Assembly (NCBI GenBank): GCA_023430885.1
Contig: JAEYYH010000008.1
Span: 17,148 to 81,147 of the forward strand
Origin: Bacillota bacterium
GTDB taxonomy: Bacteria > Bacillota_I > Bacilli_A > RF39 > UBA660
DNA length: 64,000 nucleotides
Reading direction: 5' to 3'
Part shown: piece by piece, positions 8,867 to 18,851 of the stretch
How positions within the stretch are numbered: position 1 is the stretch's first letter
Layout: each line of letters starts with the position of its first letter
Program-made: the position numbers and the translations under genes
Notes under the pieces: generated by a model
Told to the model about the DNA's origin: nothing
Databases searched by the model: none
Seen by the model: only the letters and a program-made list of their open reading frames with translations

Positions 8867-9792
8867 TCTGAATAAACAGAAGCATCATAATTATGTTGAA
8901 CTGCTTCTTTTTGAAATAGTGTTGCATCATCTATTAAAAAGAAATCATATATTAAAACATTTGCGCCTGTATCTGTAACTGGGTCATCCCAAGTTAAATC
9001 TAAATGATACCAAGCATTATCTATGTAAACGGCATTCCATATATGATCATTATTTGATATTTTAAAGTTTGGAACACCAATAGTATTTAGAAATACTGCC
9101 ATAACATCTGTATATCCGCTACATAAGGCTATATGGTTTTCAAGAACACCAGAAGCTTTATGAGAATTAAAAATGTTAGCATTATAAATTTTATTTTTAA
9201 TTTCATTTGAGCGATCTTCATCATATATAGTAGTATTTATAATATAATCATGAAATGCTTTAATTTTTTCATTTATAGTCATATCATTAGTTATAACTTG
9301 ACTCATGATATTATTTATTTTATCTTCAGTATAAGTTATTTCTTCAGAACTATATAACTTATCCACCATAATATTTATTTTACCCATACTGTTAGTAGAA
9401 ATATAAAGTTTGTTAAAACTATTAAAAGGATTAACAAAATTATTTATAATTGTTAGTGAAGTAGTATCACTAGATAAATCTTCTACATCAGATATGCAGT
9501 CTGTATATTCATCGCCACAGTAAAATGTGAACTCATCTAATCCACTATCTATAATTGTATATATATCATTTAGTAAATCTTTTTTTGAAGTAGTAGCAAA
9601 ATCATCAGTTATACTAACATAATTATAGTCAGCCTTTTTTGCATATTTATTTGTACTATATTCGGTTATTTCTTTACTAAATATGTAATTTTCAACAATA
9701 TATTTATTAATCGGATCATGGTAAACAATTAGACCAATTAAAATTCCAAAATATATGATAGTTACGATTATCTTCCTAACTGTTTTTCCCAT
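8851..9792 (-). CDS. Secreted/membrane-anchored transglutaminase-like protein
   Basis: An N-terminal hydrophobic segment (KIIVTIIYFGILIGLIVY) anchors or exports the protein. The C-terminal half has the transglutaminase/protease-like triad: Cys in HIALCSGYTDVMAVFL, His in NNDHIWNAVYID and Asp in WYHLDLTWDDP. Such proteins act as peptidases or crosslinkers at the cell surface. An AGGTGAGAAT site precedes the start. It is convergent with the kinase gene and divergent from nothing obvious; substrate unknown. Confidence 0.85.
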   Translation of the reverse strand: MGKTVRKIIVTIIYFGILIGLIVYHDPINKYIVENYIFSKEITEYSTNKYAKKADYNYVSITDDFATTSKKDLLNDIYTIIDSGLDEFTFYCGDEYTDCISDVEDLSSDTTSLTIINNFVNPFNSFNKLYISTNSMGKINIMVDKLYSSEEITYTEDKINNIMSQVITNDMTINEKIKAFHDYIINTTIYDEDRSNEIKNKIYNANIFNSHKASGVLENHIALCSGYTDVMAVFLNTIGVPNFKISNNDHIWNAVYIDNAWYHLDLTWDDPVTDTGANVLIYDFFLIDDATLFQKEAVQHNYDASVYSEIATR

Positions 9793-9855
9793 ATTCTCAC
9801 CTATTTTTATTATAGCATACTATTTAAAAAATTATGAAAAAAAAAGAAGTAAATA

Positions 9856-10119
9856 TTACTCCATAGTGTTAACTTTAGTAGTTAAACGTGATTTGCTACG
9901 AGCAGATTTATTCTTTGGTGTTACTCCGCTTGCTACTGCTTTGTCTATCTTTTTAATAGCTACTTTTAAATTAGCAGAAGCTTTTTCTTTATCTTTATTT
10001 ACTACAGCTTTTTCTACATTCTTAATAGCTGTTTTCATACTAGCTTCAAAAAGATTGTTTTCTACAGTTCTTTTACAATTTTTTCTTACAGCTTTTTTTG
10101 CATTCTTCATATTTGGCAT
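9856..10119 (-). CDS. rpsT: 30S ribosomal protein S20
   Basis: MPNMKNAKKAVRKNCKRTVENNLFEASMKTAIKNVEKAV and the terminal IDKAVASGVTPKNKSARSKSRLTTKVN region are diagnostic for S20. The 87-residue length is normal. A GGAGGTGAAATT site precedes the ATG. Divergent location beside gpr matches Bacillus. Confidence 0.96.
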   Translation of the reverse strand: MPNMKNAKKAVRKNCKRTVENNLFEASMKTAIKNVEKAVVNKDKEKASANLKVAIKKIDKAVASGVTPKNKSARSKSRLTTKVNTME

Positions 10120-10225
10120 ATAATTTCACCTCCAAGTCAACTTAACACTATTGATTTTAACAAAAAAAACAAAAAAAAGCAATAAAAAAAGGCATTTTTG
10201 GTAAAAATATATATAGGGTGATAAT

Positions 10226-11263
10226 ATGAAACATGAAATAGATTTAAAAAGTTATCAAATACATAGTGATTTAGCAATAGATTACTTAGAAAATGATATA
10301 CAAATAAAGGGAATGACTAATAAAAGTGAAACGGTAGATAACATTAAAGTAACTACTACATACTTAAATAAGCAAGCTGGAGACATTATAAATAAAAAAG
10401 AAGGTAATTATATTACAGTAGAGTTTGATGATGTAACAGATTACTCTAATAAGGAAAGAATAAAAAATGTATTTTCAAATGAATTAAAGAAAATTTTAGA
10501 TTTAAACAAAATAACAGAAAAAGACTCTTGCTTAATTATCGGACTGGGTAATATGAAATCTACCCCTGATTCACTTGGACCACTTGCTATAGAGAATATA
10601 TTAGTAACTAATCATTTATTTACATATGGAAATGTTGAAGATGGTTTTAGAAGGACGTATGCATTTGTTCCTGGTGTTATGGCAGATACTGGTATAGAAA
10701 CAAGTAATATTATAAAAAGCCTAGTAAGTGAAATAAAACCAAATTTTATAATAGTAATAGATGCTCTAGCAAGTGGTTCAATAGACAGGGTTAATAAAAC
10801 TATTCAAATGACCGATACCGGTATTCATCCAGGAAGTGGTGTAGGGAATAACCGAAAAGAAATTAGCAAAGAGATATTTAATATTCCAGTAATTGCTATA
10901 GGTATACCAACTGTAGTAGATGCTGTTACTATAGTAAGTGATACTATAAATTATATGTTTAAACATTATGCATATAACAAAGAAAAAAAAGACAATCCTA
11001 AAAATAAACTTATACTTTCGTCTAATATAAACTATTTAAAAGAAAATATTAATCCAACGGAAAAAGATAAAGAAATTTTAATGGGAATAATAGGTGGGCT
11101 TAGTGATGAAGAAATTAAACAACTAATATATGAAGTTTTGACTCCCATTGGATATAATTTAATGGTCACTCCTAAGGAAATAGATTTTATATTGGAAAAA
11201 TTATCTGATATTATCGGAAATGGTATAAATAGGTCACTTCATGAGAATGTTACTAACGTATAA
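10226..11263 (+). CDS. gpr: Germination protease (GPR)
   Basis: Aspartic-type endopeptidase that degrades small acid-soluble spore proteins during germination; made as a zymogen in the forespore. Conserved parts include the processing-region IHSDLAIDYLEND, the LIIGLGNMKSTPDSLGP motif, KPNFIIVIDALAS with the active Asp, and TGIHPGSGVGNNRKEISKE. Length 345 is near the Bacillus protein. An AGGGTGATAAT site precedes the start. The promoter was not resolved; forespore sigma control is known for the family. spoIIP follows 75 bases later. Confidence 0.96.
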   Translation: MKHEIDLKSYQIHSDLAIDYLENDIQIKGMTNKSETVDNIKVTTTYLNKQAGDIINKKEGNYITVEFDDVTDYSNKERIKNVFSNELKKILDLNKITEKDSCLIIGLGNMKSTPDSLGPLAIENILVTNHLFTYGNVEDGFRRTYAFVPGVMADTGIETSNIIKSLVSEIKPNFIIVIDALASGSIDRVNKTIQMTDTGIHPGSGVGNNRKEISKEIFNIPVIAIGIPTVVDAVTIVSDTINYMFKHYAYNKEKKDNPKNKLILSSNINYLKENINPTEKDKEILMGIIGGLSDEEIKQLIYEVLTPIGYNLMVTPKEIDFILEKLSDIIGNGINRSLHENVTNV

Positions 11264-11338
11264 ATAAAAAATATTAATATTATCTTTTTTTTGACAAATT
11301 AATTTGCTTCTTTTTTATATACTTAATTAGGTGATAAT

Positions 11339-12313
11339 ATGACTAAATTAAGATTAAAAAGAAAGACAAGACTTAAATTCAAAAATATGATACTTTTATC
11401 AGTTTGTTTGATTTGCTTTAGTATGGGATTTTCTTTTGTTTATAATATTAAATTATATTCTTCTAATGAAGAATTTATTGGCAGTTTACTTGCAGACTCC
11501 AATCATTATAAGAAATACAGCCACAATATTATAAGTACTATTACAAATATTATTTATAGTTCTACTGTGGATAAACCTATAACATTATTATCTAGTACTT
11601 TCAATTTTAATGGTGATATATCTTATGATGAAGAGTATGATGCTGATGAATTAGAAGCAATATCAAAACATATAAGTGATCCAAGTCCAACAGAAGCAAA
11701 TAGTCCTATAGTGTATATATACAATTCACATCAACTTGAAAATTATAGTGGTAGTAATTACGAGGCTTACAATATAACTCCTAATGTAATGATGGCTTCT
11801 TATATTATGCGCGAGAAATTAAAAAATCAAGGTATAGAAGCAATTGCAGAAGAAAGTGATATAACTGAATTTATTAGAATTAATAATTGGAATTATAATT
11901 ACAGTTATTTAGCAAGTAGGTATTATATTGAGGCTGCTATAAAAGAGTATCCATCTTTAAAATACTTTATTGATATTCATAGAGATTCAATTACAAAAGC
12001 AAATTCTACTGTAACAATTAATAATACTAATTATGCTACTGTTCTATTTGTAGTTGGATTAGAACACAAGAATTATCAAAGTAATCTAGATTTAGCAAAT
12101 TATATTAATACAAAAATAGCAAACAAATATCCTAATTTAACAAGAGGAGTCATAACTAAAAAAGGTTCCAATGTCAATGGAATATATAATCAGGACATAA
12201 GTCCTAATGCTGTTTTAATAGAAATAGGTGGCTATGAGAATACAATTGATGAAGTATATAACACAGTTGTAGTTTTAAGCCAACTTCTAAAGGAAACAAT
12301 AAATGAAAGATAA
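11339..12313 (+). CDS. spoIIP: Stage II sporulation protein P (peptidoglycan amidase/endopeptidase)
   Basis: Mother-cell amidase of the SpoIID-IIM-IIP engulfment machine, which thins septal peptidoglycan. It has an N-terminal membrane anchor (MILLSVCLICFSMGFSFVYN), then the amidase_3-like SpoIIP core: PIVYIYNSHQLENYS with the first zinc His, SLKYFIDIHRDSITKA with the second His, and NAVLIEIGGYENTIDEV with the catalytic Glu. At 324 residues it is shorter than the 401 of B. subtilis, mostly in the N-terminal part. The next gene overlaps its end by 11 bases. Confidence 0.93.
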   Translation: MTKLRLKRKTRLKFKNMILLSVCLICFSMGFSFVYNIKLYSSNEEFIGSLLADSNHYKKYSHNIISTITNIIYSSTVDKPITLLSSTFNFNGDISYDEEYDADELEAISKHISDPSPTEANSPIVYIYNSHQLENYSGSNYEAYNITPNVMMASYIMREKLKNQGIEAIAEESDITEFIRINNWNYNYSYLASRYYIEAAIKEYPSLKYFIDIHRDSITKANSTVTINNTNYATVLFVVGLEHKNYQSNLDLANYINTKIANKYPNLTRGVITKKGSNVNGIYNQDISPNAVLIEIGGYENTIDEVYNTVVVLSQLLKETINER

Positions 12314-12632
12314 AACAGTAGCTAAAGTATTTAAATATGCAATACTTGTCTTATTTATGATGTATTTTGCAATTTTTGTAATGGTTAATTTAGGATATTA
12401 TGAGTATGCTTCATATAAGAAGAAAGTTTTTACAGAAGAGCAAATTGCTAGGTATGAAGAAGATATAAAAAACAATGTTGATATTGATATTGAAGATTAC
12501 TTGGTAGATGAGGAAGACTTTCAAGATAAGCCAAAAAGAATTGGATTAAAAATATCAGAATTTATTAGTAAGAGTTGTAAACAAAGTGTTAGCGGTGTAT
12601 TTAAATTTTTGAATGATGTACTAGAAGAATAA
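12303..12632 (+). CDS. Small membrane protein coupled to spoIIP
   Basis: One membrane segment (YAILVLFMMYFAIFVMVNLGY) near the N-terminus is followed by an acidic stretch and a helical tail. No family is recognised. Its start overlaps the spoIIP end by 11 bases, so translation is probably coupled, and an engulfment-related role is inferred from position only. Confidence 0.7.
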   Translation: MKDKTVAKVFKYAILVLFMMYFAIFVMVNLGYYEYASYKKKVFTEEQIARYEEDIKNNVDIDIEDYLVDEEDFQDKPKRIGLKISEFISKSCKQSVSGVFKFLNDVLEE

Positions 12633-12689
12633 TATTGACAAGTAACACTTTTTATTATTTAATTATATTAGAATAATAGTGAGGTATAT

Positions 12690-13895
12690 ATGAGTGAATT
12701 AGAGCTTGCTCAGTACTTAGAAGTAATAAACTTTATCAGAGATAAATGCACTAATGAAATATATTTAAATAGTAAAATTAAAACCGAACTTGACTTTTAC
12801 AATATGTATCCTTTTATAGAAAATTTTAATCGTAAATTCAAAAGTAAAAATTTATTTGAAGAAAGCGAAGTTGATAACAAAAAATATCAACGAATTATCA
12901 AATTATTATGCCCTAATATTGATTTGATTTCTATAAATAAAAAGAAAAAATTAAAAAATTTTTTTGAAGAATTTTTTATAGTTTTAATTTTTTTATATCT
13001 TTTTTCTAATGAGTTTTATATTATACATACATATTATAATAAGTTACAAAATGAGTCCTTAACTAATGTATATAACACTCAAAGAAATAAGATAAATAAA
13101 CTCTCAGATGAAGTTAAAGACCTAAATGATATGAATAATAATATTGAGGAATCTATTAATAATAGAACTTTATCATCAAAAATAATTGATTTAGAAAATG
13201 AAGTGATTGATAAAAACAATACTTATGATAGTTTAAATTTATTTTTAACAAATACTATTTCTGAATATAATAGTAAGCTTCAGCAAATTGATAATGTGGT
13301 AACTAGTGGGGATGTTTATATAGAAAATGTACCAACTATTAATCAGTATCCTAGTTATCCATCTGGATGTGAAAGTATATCCTTATTAATACTCCTTAAA
13401 TATGCAGGTGTTAATGTTACTGCTGAACAAATAATTGCTAAGTTAACTATCTCAGAACGACCATATTATGATAGTAGTAGTAGATATGGAAATGATCCAG
13501 AAGTATATTTTATTGGTAATCCAACAGACATATATGGATTTGGAGTTTATGAAAAACCAATTATATCTGTTGCTTTAAATTTTAAAAGTGATATAAAAAA
13601 TATAACTGGTTCTAGTTTAAATGATGTTTTAAAAGTAGTTATGCAAAAACATCCAGTTCAAGTTTGGGTGGCAATGGATGGTATGAGTGCATATTATGCA
13701 TATACATGGACAGATAAAGTAACAGGTAAAACAATTTTTTATCCAGCCGAGTTTCACAGCCTTGTAATAATAGGATTTAATCAATATCAAATAATTACTT
13801 CAGACCCTTCAGTTGGTGAAGTCAGATATTTTGACAGATATTATTTTGAAAATTCATTTGATTTCTTTGGAAGGAGAGCTATATATTATGAGTAG
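12690..13895 (+). CDS. Membrane-anchored C39-like cysteine peptidase
   Basis: Domain order: a charged N-terminal region of about 95 residues, a membrane segment (FIVLIFLYLFSNEFYIIHTYY, about 97-117), a coiled coil up to about residue 200, then a C39-like papain-fold domain. The active Cys is in NQYPSYPSGCESISLLILLKYAG, the His in AEFHSLVIIGFN, and an Asp in QIITSDPSVG. This is the peptidase_C39_2 pattern usually found in stand-alone surface proteins rather than bacteriocin exporters. Overlaps the next gene by eight bases. Substrate unknown. Confidence 0.8.
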   Translation: MSELELAQYLEVINFIRDKCTNEIYLNSKIKTELDFYNMYPFIENFNRKFKSKNLFEESEVDNKKYQRIIKLLCPNIDLISINKKKKLKNFFEEFFIVLIFLYLFSNEFYIIHTYYNKLQNESLTNVYNTQRNKINKLSDEVKDLNDMNNNIEESINNRTLSSKIIDLENEVIDKNNTYDSLNLFLTNTISEYNSKLQQIDNVVTSGDVYIENVPTINQYPSYPSGCESISLLILLKYAGVNVTAEQIIAKLTISERPYYDSSSRYGNDPEVYFIGNPTDIYGFGVYEKPIISVALNFKSDIKNITGSSLNDVLKVVMQKHPVQVWVAMDGMSAYYAYTWTDKVTGKTIFYPAEFHSLVIIGFNQYQIITSDPSVGEVRYFDRYYFENSFDFFGRRAIYYE

Positions 13896-14220
13896 AAAAG
13901 GTAAGATAAAGTTAGTAATAACTTTGTCAGCGTTATATTTCATTTTGTTTTTTAGTAATAATCAAACTAAAATGAATATGGGAATAATAGCTGAAAATGA
14001 TAATAAAATAGCTCAGTTAGAAGAAGAAAAAACTTTACTTCAAGAAGAATTAGAAAAAAAATCTGTTGAATATGAGCTTTATAATAATGACGTAGATAAA
14101 TATATTTCATTAATAAATATAACATCTTCATTAGAAGATGATATAGAACGAATTAAAAATCGAATAGATAATTATCAATCTAAGATAGAAGAATTAAATA
14201 ATATAATGAAAGATAATTAA
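13888..14220 (+). CDS. Small membrane coiled-coil protein (FtsL/DivIC-like topology)
   Basis: The ATG at 13888 follows AAGGAG at 13871 and overlaps the peptidase gene end. The 110-residue product has a basic N-terminus, one membrane helix (LVITLSALYFILFFS) and a long coiled coil. The topology resembles FtsL/DivIC, but no specific family can be assigned. It mirrors the membrane-plus-coiled-coil part of the peptidase before it, so the two may assemble together (inference). Confidence 0.65.
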   Translation: MSRKGKIKLVITLSALYFILFFSNNQTKMNMGIIAENDNKIAQLEEEKTLLQEELEKKSVEYELYNNDVDKYISLINITSSLEDDIERIKNRIDNYQSKIEELNNIMKDN

Positions 14221-14246
14221 TTTTATAATTATCTTTTATTAAACCC

Positions 14247-14340
14247 TTGAAAAATATTCTAAATTAGGTTATATTATACCTTGTAGCATTATCTAATGTT
14301 TATGAAAATATTGAAAATATAGCAAATATTGTGATATAAT
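14247..14340 (+). promoter_or_regulatory. Two tandem sigma-A-type promoters
   Basis: Upstream promoter: TTGAAA (14247), 17-base spacer, TATATT (14270). Downstream promoter: TTGAAA (14311), 18-base spacer, TATAAT (14335). They serve the DUF1292 gene and the gene after it. Confidence 0.6.
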
Positions 14341-14371
14341 GAAGTATATAAAGTAAGAAGGGAGAACTAAT

Positions 14372-14641
14372 ATGAATAATAAAGAAATAATTAATATAAT
14401 AGATGAAACTGGAGTTATCAAACAAGTTGAAGTTGTAGCATATTTTACATTAAAATTAAACGGTAAAGATTACTTAATATATACAGAAAACAAGACTGAT
14501 CCATCTGGAAATGTTGAAGTTTATACATCAGAAGTTATTGCAAATGCTGACGGTACTGCTACTCTAGCAAGTGTAACAGATGAAGCTATTTGGGTTGAAA
14601 TAAAAAAAGTAATGCTCGATATCGCTAAAGATGGGGAGTAA
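14372..14641 (+). CDS. DUF1292 family protein
   Basis: Short acidic protein whose core EVVAYFTLKLNGKDYLIYTE matches the DUF1292 (YrzB) pattern common in Bacillota. Molecular function is unknown. An AAGGGAGAA site precedes the ATG. Only five bases separate it from the next gene. Confidence 0.8.
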   Translation: MNNKEIINIIDETGVIKQVEVVAYFTLKLNGKDYLIYTENKTDPSGNVEVYTSEVIANADGTATLASVTDEAIWVEIKKVMLDIAKDGE

Positions 14642-14646
14642 TATAA

Positions 14647-15387
14647 ATGAAGAATTATGATGTAAAATCATCAACACTAGAATTAACCACAAAAAGCAGA
14701 ATTAATGTTCAAGGAAAGAGACTTGCTTATTTAGTTCCAAATATGTTTAATAAAATCACAAGCGGATATGGAAAGAAAATAGCAGCATATATAGCTTCAA
14801 AAACGGTTACAGTAAATGAACCTGTTCAAAATAGCACTCCTATAGTAAAACCTGAGGTTGCTATTCCAGTTGTTCAACCAACCGTAACTAAAATTGATGT
14901 TAATCAAACTAAACCAAGTATAGCTGAAGTAAAACCTGAAAGTACAGATAAACCTATTGTTGTAGAAAAGACTACTCCTGAAGTAGCTGAGAAAGTAAAG
15001 AACTATATTGTTAAAGCTTTATCAATAGATGTAGATTACTTAAAAAATAGACAACTACGTGTAAGTGGTTCACCAAGAAAATTACTAATTAGTACAGTTT
15101 TTGTTCAAAAATTGGTTACCCATAGAACAAATGCTGTTAAAGCTAATATAGAAGTAAAGAAAGAAGAACCAGTTGTTCCTGTCAAAACTCCTGAAGTAGA
15201 TGCTCCAATTGATACAAAAGAAGCTGGAGTAGCAAAGTATGTTGAATTAATGAATAAGCGAAAAGAAGCTATCATTATAAAACAAACATGCGAAAAGGAA
15301 ATGACTGAATTAGTTAATAAGTTTGGAATAACTTTAGACATGGTAAATGCTGAACTTGCTAAAGGTAATATTAAGAAAATAGGATAG
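14647..15387 (+). CDS. Protein of unknown function with Pro/Val/Lys-rich linkers
   Basis: No family recognised. Two short structured-looking segments (about residues 5-55 and 115-170) resemble each other: SRINVQGKRLAYLVPNMFNKI and RQLRVSGSPRKLLISTVFVQKL. Extended linkers rich in Pro, Val, Thr and Lys separate them, and an acidic helix ends the protein. No signal peptide or membrane helix is visible. It is probably in one transcript with the DUF1292 gene. Confidence 0.65.
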   Translation: MKNYDVKSSTLELTTKSRINVQGKRLAYLVPNMFNKITSGYGKKIAAYIASKTVTVNEPVQNSTPIVKPEVAIPVVQPTVTKIDVNQTKPSIAEVKPESTDKPIVVEKTTPEVAEKVKNYIVKALSIDVDYLKNRQLRVSGSPRKLLISTVFVQKLVTHRTNAVKANIEVKKEEPVVPVKTPEVDAPIDTKEAGVAKYVELMNKRKEAIIIKQTCEKEMTELVNKFGITLDMVNAELAKGNIKKIG

Positions 15388-15417
15388 CAATATCCTTTTT
15401 TTACTAGGAGGAAGTAA

Positions 15418-16326
15418 ATGAAAGATTTAATTATTGGATGTCACGTATCATTTAAAAAAGATACACAACTAGTTGGTAGTGTAGAAGAAGCACTTGGCTA
15501 TGGTTGCAACGCTTTTATGTTTTACACTGGTGCGCCACAAAATACGGCTAGAGCAGCTATAGATGATAGTAAAACTTTTGCGGCTATGCAAATGATGAAA
15601 GATAATAATATGGATTTAAGAAATATAGTTGTTCACGCACCATATATTATTAATCCTGCTAATACAGCGAATTTAGATTTTGCTATTAGTTTTTTAAGAC
15701 AAGAACTAGATAGAGTAGAACAACTTGGTGTAACAAAATTAGTTTTACATCCAGGTAGCCATGTTGGACTTGGTGTAGACACAGCTATAGACAATATTAT
15801 TTACGTTTTGAATAATTGCATTATGCAAGACACAAAATTAACTATATGTTTAGAAACAATGGCTGGAAAAGGTAGTGAAATAGGTTCTGATTTTAGTCAA
15901 ATAAAAAAAATAATTGACGGCATTACATATAAAGAAAAAGTAATGGTATGTCTAGATACATGTCATTTAAATGATGGTGGATATGATTTGACAAAGTTTG
16001 ATGATATTTTAAAAGAATTTGATAAAATAATAGGATTAAACAAAATAGGTTGCATTCATATAAACGATAGTAAAAATGAAAAATCATCACATAAAGATAG
16101 ACATGAAAATATAGGACTTGGGTCAATTGGGTTTGATACCTTACTTAACATTATTTATAATGACAAGTTAAAAGATGTTCCTAAAATATTAGAAACACCT
16201 TATATAGGTGCCGATAATGATTCAAAAGATAGATTATATCCTCCATATAAATTTGAAATAGAAATGATAAGAAATAAAAAACAAAATAATAATTTATTAG
16301 AAGATATCAGAAACTATTATAAATAG
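15418..16326 (+). CDS. nfo: Deoxyribonuclease IV (endonuclease IV)
   Basis: AP endonuclease of base excision repair with a TIM barrel and three metal ions. Seen: IGCHVSFKK at the start, NIVVHAPYIIN, LVLHPGSHVG, LCLETMAGKGSEIG, VCLDTCHLNDGGYD, CIHINDSKNE and RHENIGLGSIG, which carry the metal-binding residues of the family. An AGGAGGAAGTAA site precedes the ATG. It overlaps the convergent DUF2624-like gene by ten bases. In Bacillus it helps repair DNA in germinating spores. Confidence 0.96.
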   Translation: MKDLIIGCHVSFKKDTQLVGSVEEALGYGCNAFMFYTGAPQNTARAAIDDSKTFAAMQMMKDNNMDLRNIVVHAPYIINPANTANLDFAISFLRQELDRVEQLGVTKLVLHPGSHVGLGVDTAIDNIIYVLNNCIMQDTKLTICLETMAGKGSEIGSDFSQIKKIIDGITYKEKVMVCLDTCHLNDGGYDLTKFDDILKEFDKIIGLNKIGCIHINDSKNEKSSHKDRHENIGLGSIGFDTLLNIIYNDKLKDVPKILETPYIGADNDSKDRLYPPYKFEIEMIRNKKQNNNLLEDIRNYYK

Positions 16327-16574
16327 TTTTGATATCTTTTTTTATATTCATAAAATAATGTTTTAATTTTATCAAGATTATCAAACTTGATTTTATTTTC
16401 TAAATAATTAAATACCCTTTTATCATCAGTTAATAACATTTCATAGTTATTCTTTATTACGTTATATAGCGTATTGAGTTCGTTATCGTCTAGATAAATA
16501 TCATTCTTAATCCCAAAATCTGATATGTCTTTAATTGTAATCATACTAACATATTTTTTTATTATATTATTCAT
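16317..16574 (-). CDS. DUF2624-like small protein (YqfT-like)
   Basis: An 85-residue helical, charged protein beginning MNNIIKKYVSMITIKDISDFG. Length, helical pattern (first helix, then an YDLxLDDNEL-type turn) and position next to nfo resemble YqfT/DUF2624 of Bacillus, where the gene lies beside yqfS (nfo). The orientation differs. Function unknown. Confidence 0.55.
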   Translation of the reverse strand: MNNIIKKYVSMITIKDISDFGIKNDIYLDDNELNTLYNVIKNNYEMLLTDDKRVFNYLENKIKFDNLDKIKTLFYEYKKRYQNYL

Positions 16575-16639
16575 AAACCCTCCAATATATTGTATGTATA
16601 AAATATTAAAAGATTAAAACAATAATAATGGGTGATAAT

Positions 16640-18589
16640 ATGAAAAGGTTATTTATATTAAAGTTATTTGTAGTACTATCAGTAGCTATCATATTATCAA
16701 AACTTTTTTATATTCAAATAGTAAAAAATGAGTATTATAAGGAAAAACTAGTTAGTTTAACAGAAAAAATTGTGTATAGTGATACAGCCCCAAGAGGAAG
16801 AATATATGATAGAAATGGTGTTATTATTGTTGATAATAAACCGGTAAAAGTTATTTATTATCAAAAGGAAGCAGGAACTACTACTAAAAAGGAACTTGAT
16901 ATAGCTCATAAATTATCAACAATTTTAGAAGTAGATTATTCAAAATTAACTGATCGTATTTTAAGACAATACTATTTAAAACTTCATAGTGATTTATCAC
17001 TAATAACAAATGAGGAATATGAATTATATAAAAATAGAGAAATCACTTCTGAAGATTTATATGAAATAAAATTACAAAAAATAACAAGTCAAGATTTAGA
17101 AACTGTAGATAAAGAAACGGCATATATATATTATCTTATGAATAATGGATATTCATATACAGAAAAAGTAATAAAAAATAATGAAGTGACTGAACTTGAA
17201 TATGCAACTATTGCAGAAAGTGTTGGTAAACTTTCCGGTATTGGGATAAGACTAGATTGGGAAAGAACATATCCATATGGAACAGCTTTGCGAGGAATAC
17301 TTGGAAGTGTTGGCGAAATACCTAATGAGTATAAACAAGAATATATAAAAAGCGGATATATGATTAATGACACGGTAGGTATAAGTTACTTAGAATATCA
17401 ATATGATGAATATTTAAAAGGTACAAAAAACAAATATCTAGTTCATGCTAATGGTAATTATGAGTTACTTGAAGAAGGCAGCAAAGGAAATGACTTATAC
17501 TTAAATATCGATATAGAGTTGCAAAAAGAAATAGAAGATATTATTGTAAGCAATATTAAAAAAGCTAAAAGTGAACCTAATACGGAATATTTAAATAAGA
17601 CATTTGTTATAGTAACTGATGCTAAAACGGGTGGGATTATTACGATGGCAGGAAAACAAGTTATAGATGAAAGTATATACGACTATAGTACTGGAATAAT
17701 AAATACCTCATATGTAGTAGGTTCAGTAGTAAAGGGAGCATCGCATATAGTTGGATATAATACAGGAGCTTTAAAAATTGGAGAAATTAGAGTAGATAAT
17801 TGCATCAAAATCAAATCTACTCCGGAAAAATGTTCTTTTATGTATTTAGGAACTCTAGACGACTTAACTGCTTTAAAAAGATCATCAAATACATATCAAT
17901 TTCATACGGCTATTAAAGTAGGAGGAGGCGTATATTGTTACAATTGCGGTCTTGCTTTAAATCCAGAAGCATTTAATACTTATAGAAATACTTTTAAAGA
18001 GTTTGGACTTGGCGTTAAAACTGAAATTGATTTATCAAAGGAAATGTTAGGAGTAATAGGAACAAAAACTGATTCTGGGCTACTTCTAGACTTTGCAATT
18101 GGTCAGTATGATACATATACTCCTATAGAACTGTCACAATATATTACAACAATAGCTAACAGTGGAGTAAGAATAAAACCTTTTATTTTAGATAAAGTAG
18201 TTGATAATGATGGTAATATAATATATCAAACAAATAGAACAGAACTTAATACAGTCACAACAGATAGCATTTATATGCAAAGAGTACAACAGGGATTAAA
18301 AATGGTGCTTGAATATGGTGGTACAGGATCTGGCTATATAGACTTATCACACAAGCCAGCTGGAAAAACAGGAACAAGTCAAAGTTTTCTAGATACAGAT
18401 AATGATGGTAAAGCTGATACTGAGACAATATCAACAACTTTTGTATCTTATATGCCTTATGATGATCCGCAGGTAACTTTCACAATAATAACACCTGACA
18501 CTTCTACATATTCAGATGTCGAATATACTAGTTTTATAACAAAAAGAATTGCACGTGAGGTATCAAGTGCTTATTTTAAAAGGTATTAA
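16640..18589 (+). CDS. Class B penicillin-binding protein (transpeptidase)
   Basis: Crosslinks peptidoglycan stem peptides outside the membrane. The start at 16640 follows GGGTGATAAT; an ATG 12 bases earlier would precede this site. There is one N-terminal anchor (LKLFVVLSVAIILSKLFYIQIV), the PBP-dimerisation region with APRGRIYDRNG, then the transpeptidase motifs: SVVK with Ser362, SSN at 415-417 and KTGT at 576-579. All three active-site motifs are intact. The length suits SpoVD/PBP2 types. Which septal or spore role it has cannot be decided here. Confidence 0.93.
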   Translation: MKRLFILKLFVVLSVAIILSKLFYIQIVKNEYYKEKLVSLTEKIVYSDTAPRGRIYDRNGVIIVDNKPVKVIYYQKEAGTTTKKELDIAHKLSTILEVDYSKLTDRILRQYYLKLHSDLSLITNEEYELYKNREITSEDLYEIKLQKITSQDLETVDKETAYIYYLMNNGYSYTEKVIKNNEVTELEYATIAESVGKLSGIGIRLDWERTYPYGTALRGILGSVGEIPNEYKQEYIKSGYMINDTVGISYLEYQYDEYLKGTKNKYLVHANGNYELLEEGSKGNDLYLNIDIELQKEIEDIIVSNIKKAKSEPNTEYLNKTFVIVTDAKTGGIITMAGKQVIDESIYDYSTGIINTSYVVGSVVKGASHIVGYNTGALKIGEIRVDNCIKIKSTPEKCSFMYLGTLDDLTALKRSSNTYQFHTAIKVGGGVYCYNCGLALNPEAFNTYRNTFKEFGLGVKTEIDLSKEMLGVIGTKTDSGLLLDFAIGQYDTYTPIELSQYITTIANSGVRIKPFILDKVVDNDGNIIYQTNRTELNTVTTDSIYMQRVQQGLKMVLEYGGTGSGYIDLSHKPAGKTGTSQSFLDTDNDGKADTETISTTFVSYMPYDDPQVTFTIITPDTSTYSDVEYTSFITKRIAREVSSAYFKRY

Positions 18590-18671
18590 ACTAACTTTTG
18601 TTAAAAAAAACTTTTATTTTCATAAATAATTTGCTATAATATGTATGCATGTGATGTGAAGGAGGGATAGT

Positions 18672-18839
18672 ATGGCAAAAAAAGGTGAAGCAAGAGAAAG
18701 AATTACTCTACAATGTACTGAATGTAAAGAAGAAAACTATCGTACAGAAAAAAATAAAAGAAACACAACAGAACGTTTAGAATTAAATAAATTCTGCCCA
18801 AAATGTAGAAAATCAACAGCTCATAAAGAAAAGAAATAA
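18672..18839 (+). CDS. rpmG: 50S ribosomal protein L33
   Basis: A 55-residue protein beginning [20 protein letters not shown] and ending [15 protein letters not shown]. The two CxxC pairs (CTEC, CPKC) show the zinc-binding form of L33. A GAAGGAGGGATAGT site precedes the ATG. It is followed at 13 bases by a small basic ORF. Confidence 0.95.
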   Translation: MAKKGEARERITLQCTECKEENYRTEKNKRNTTERLELNKFCPKCRKSTAHKEKK

Positions 18840-18851
18840 TAAGGTGATATT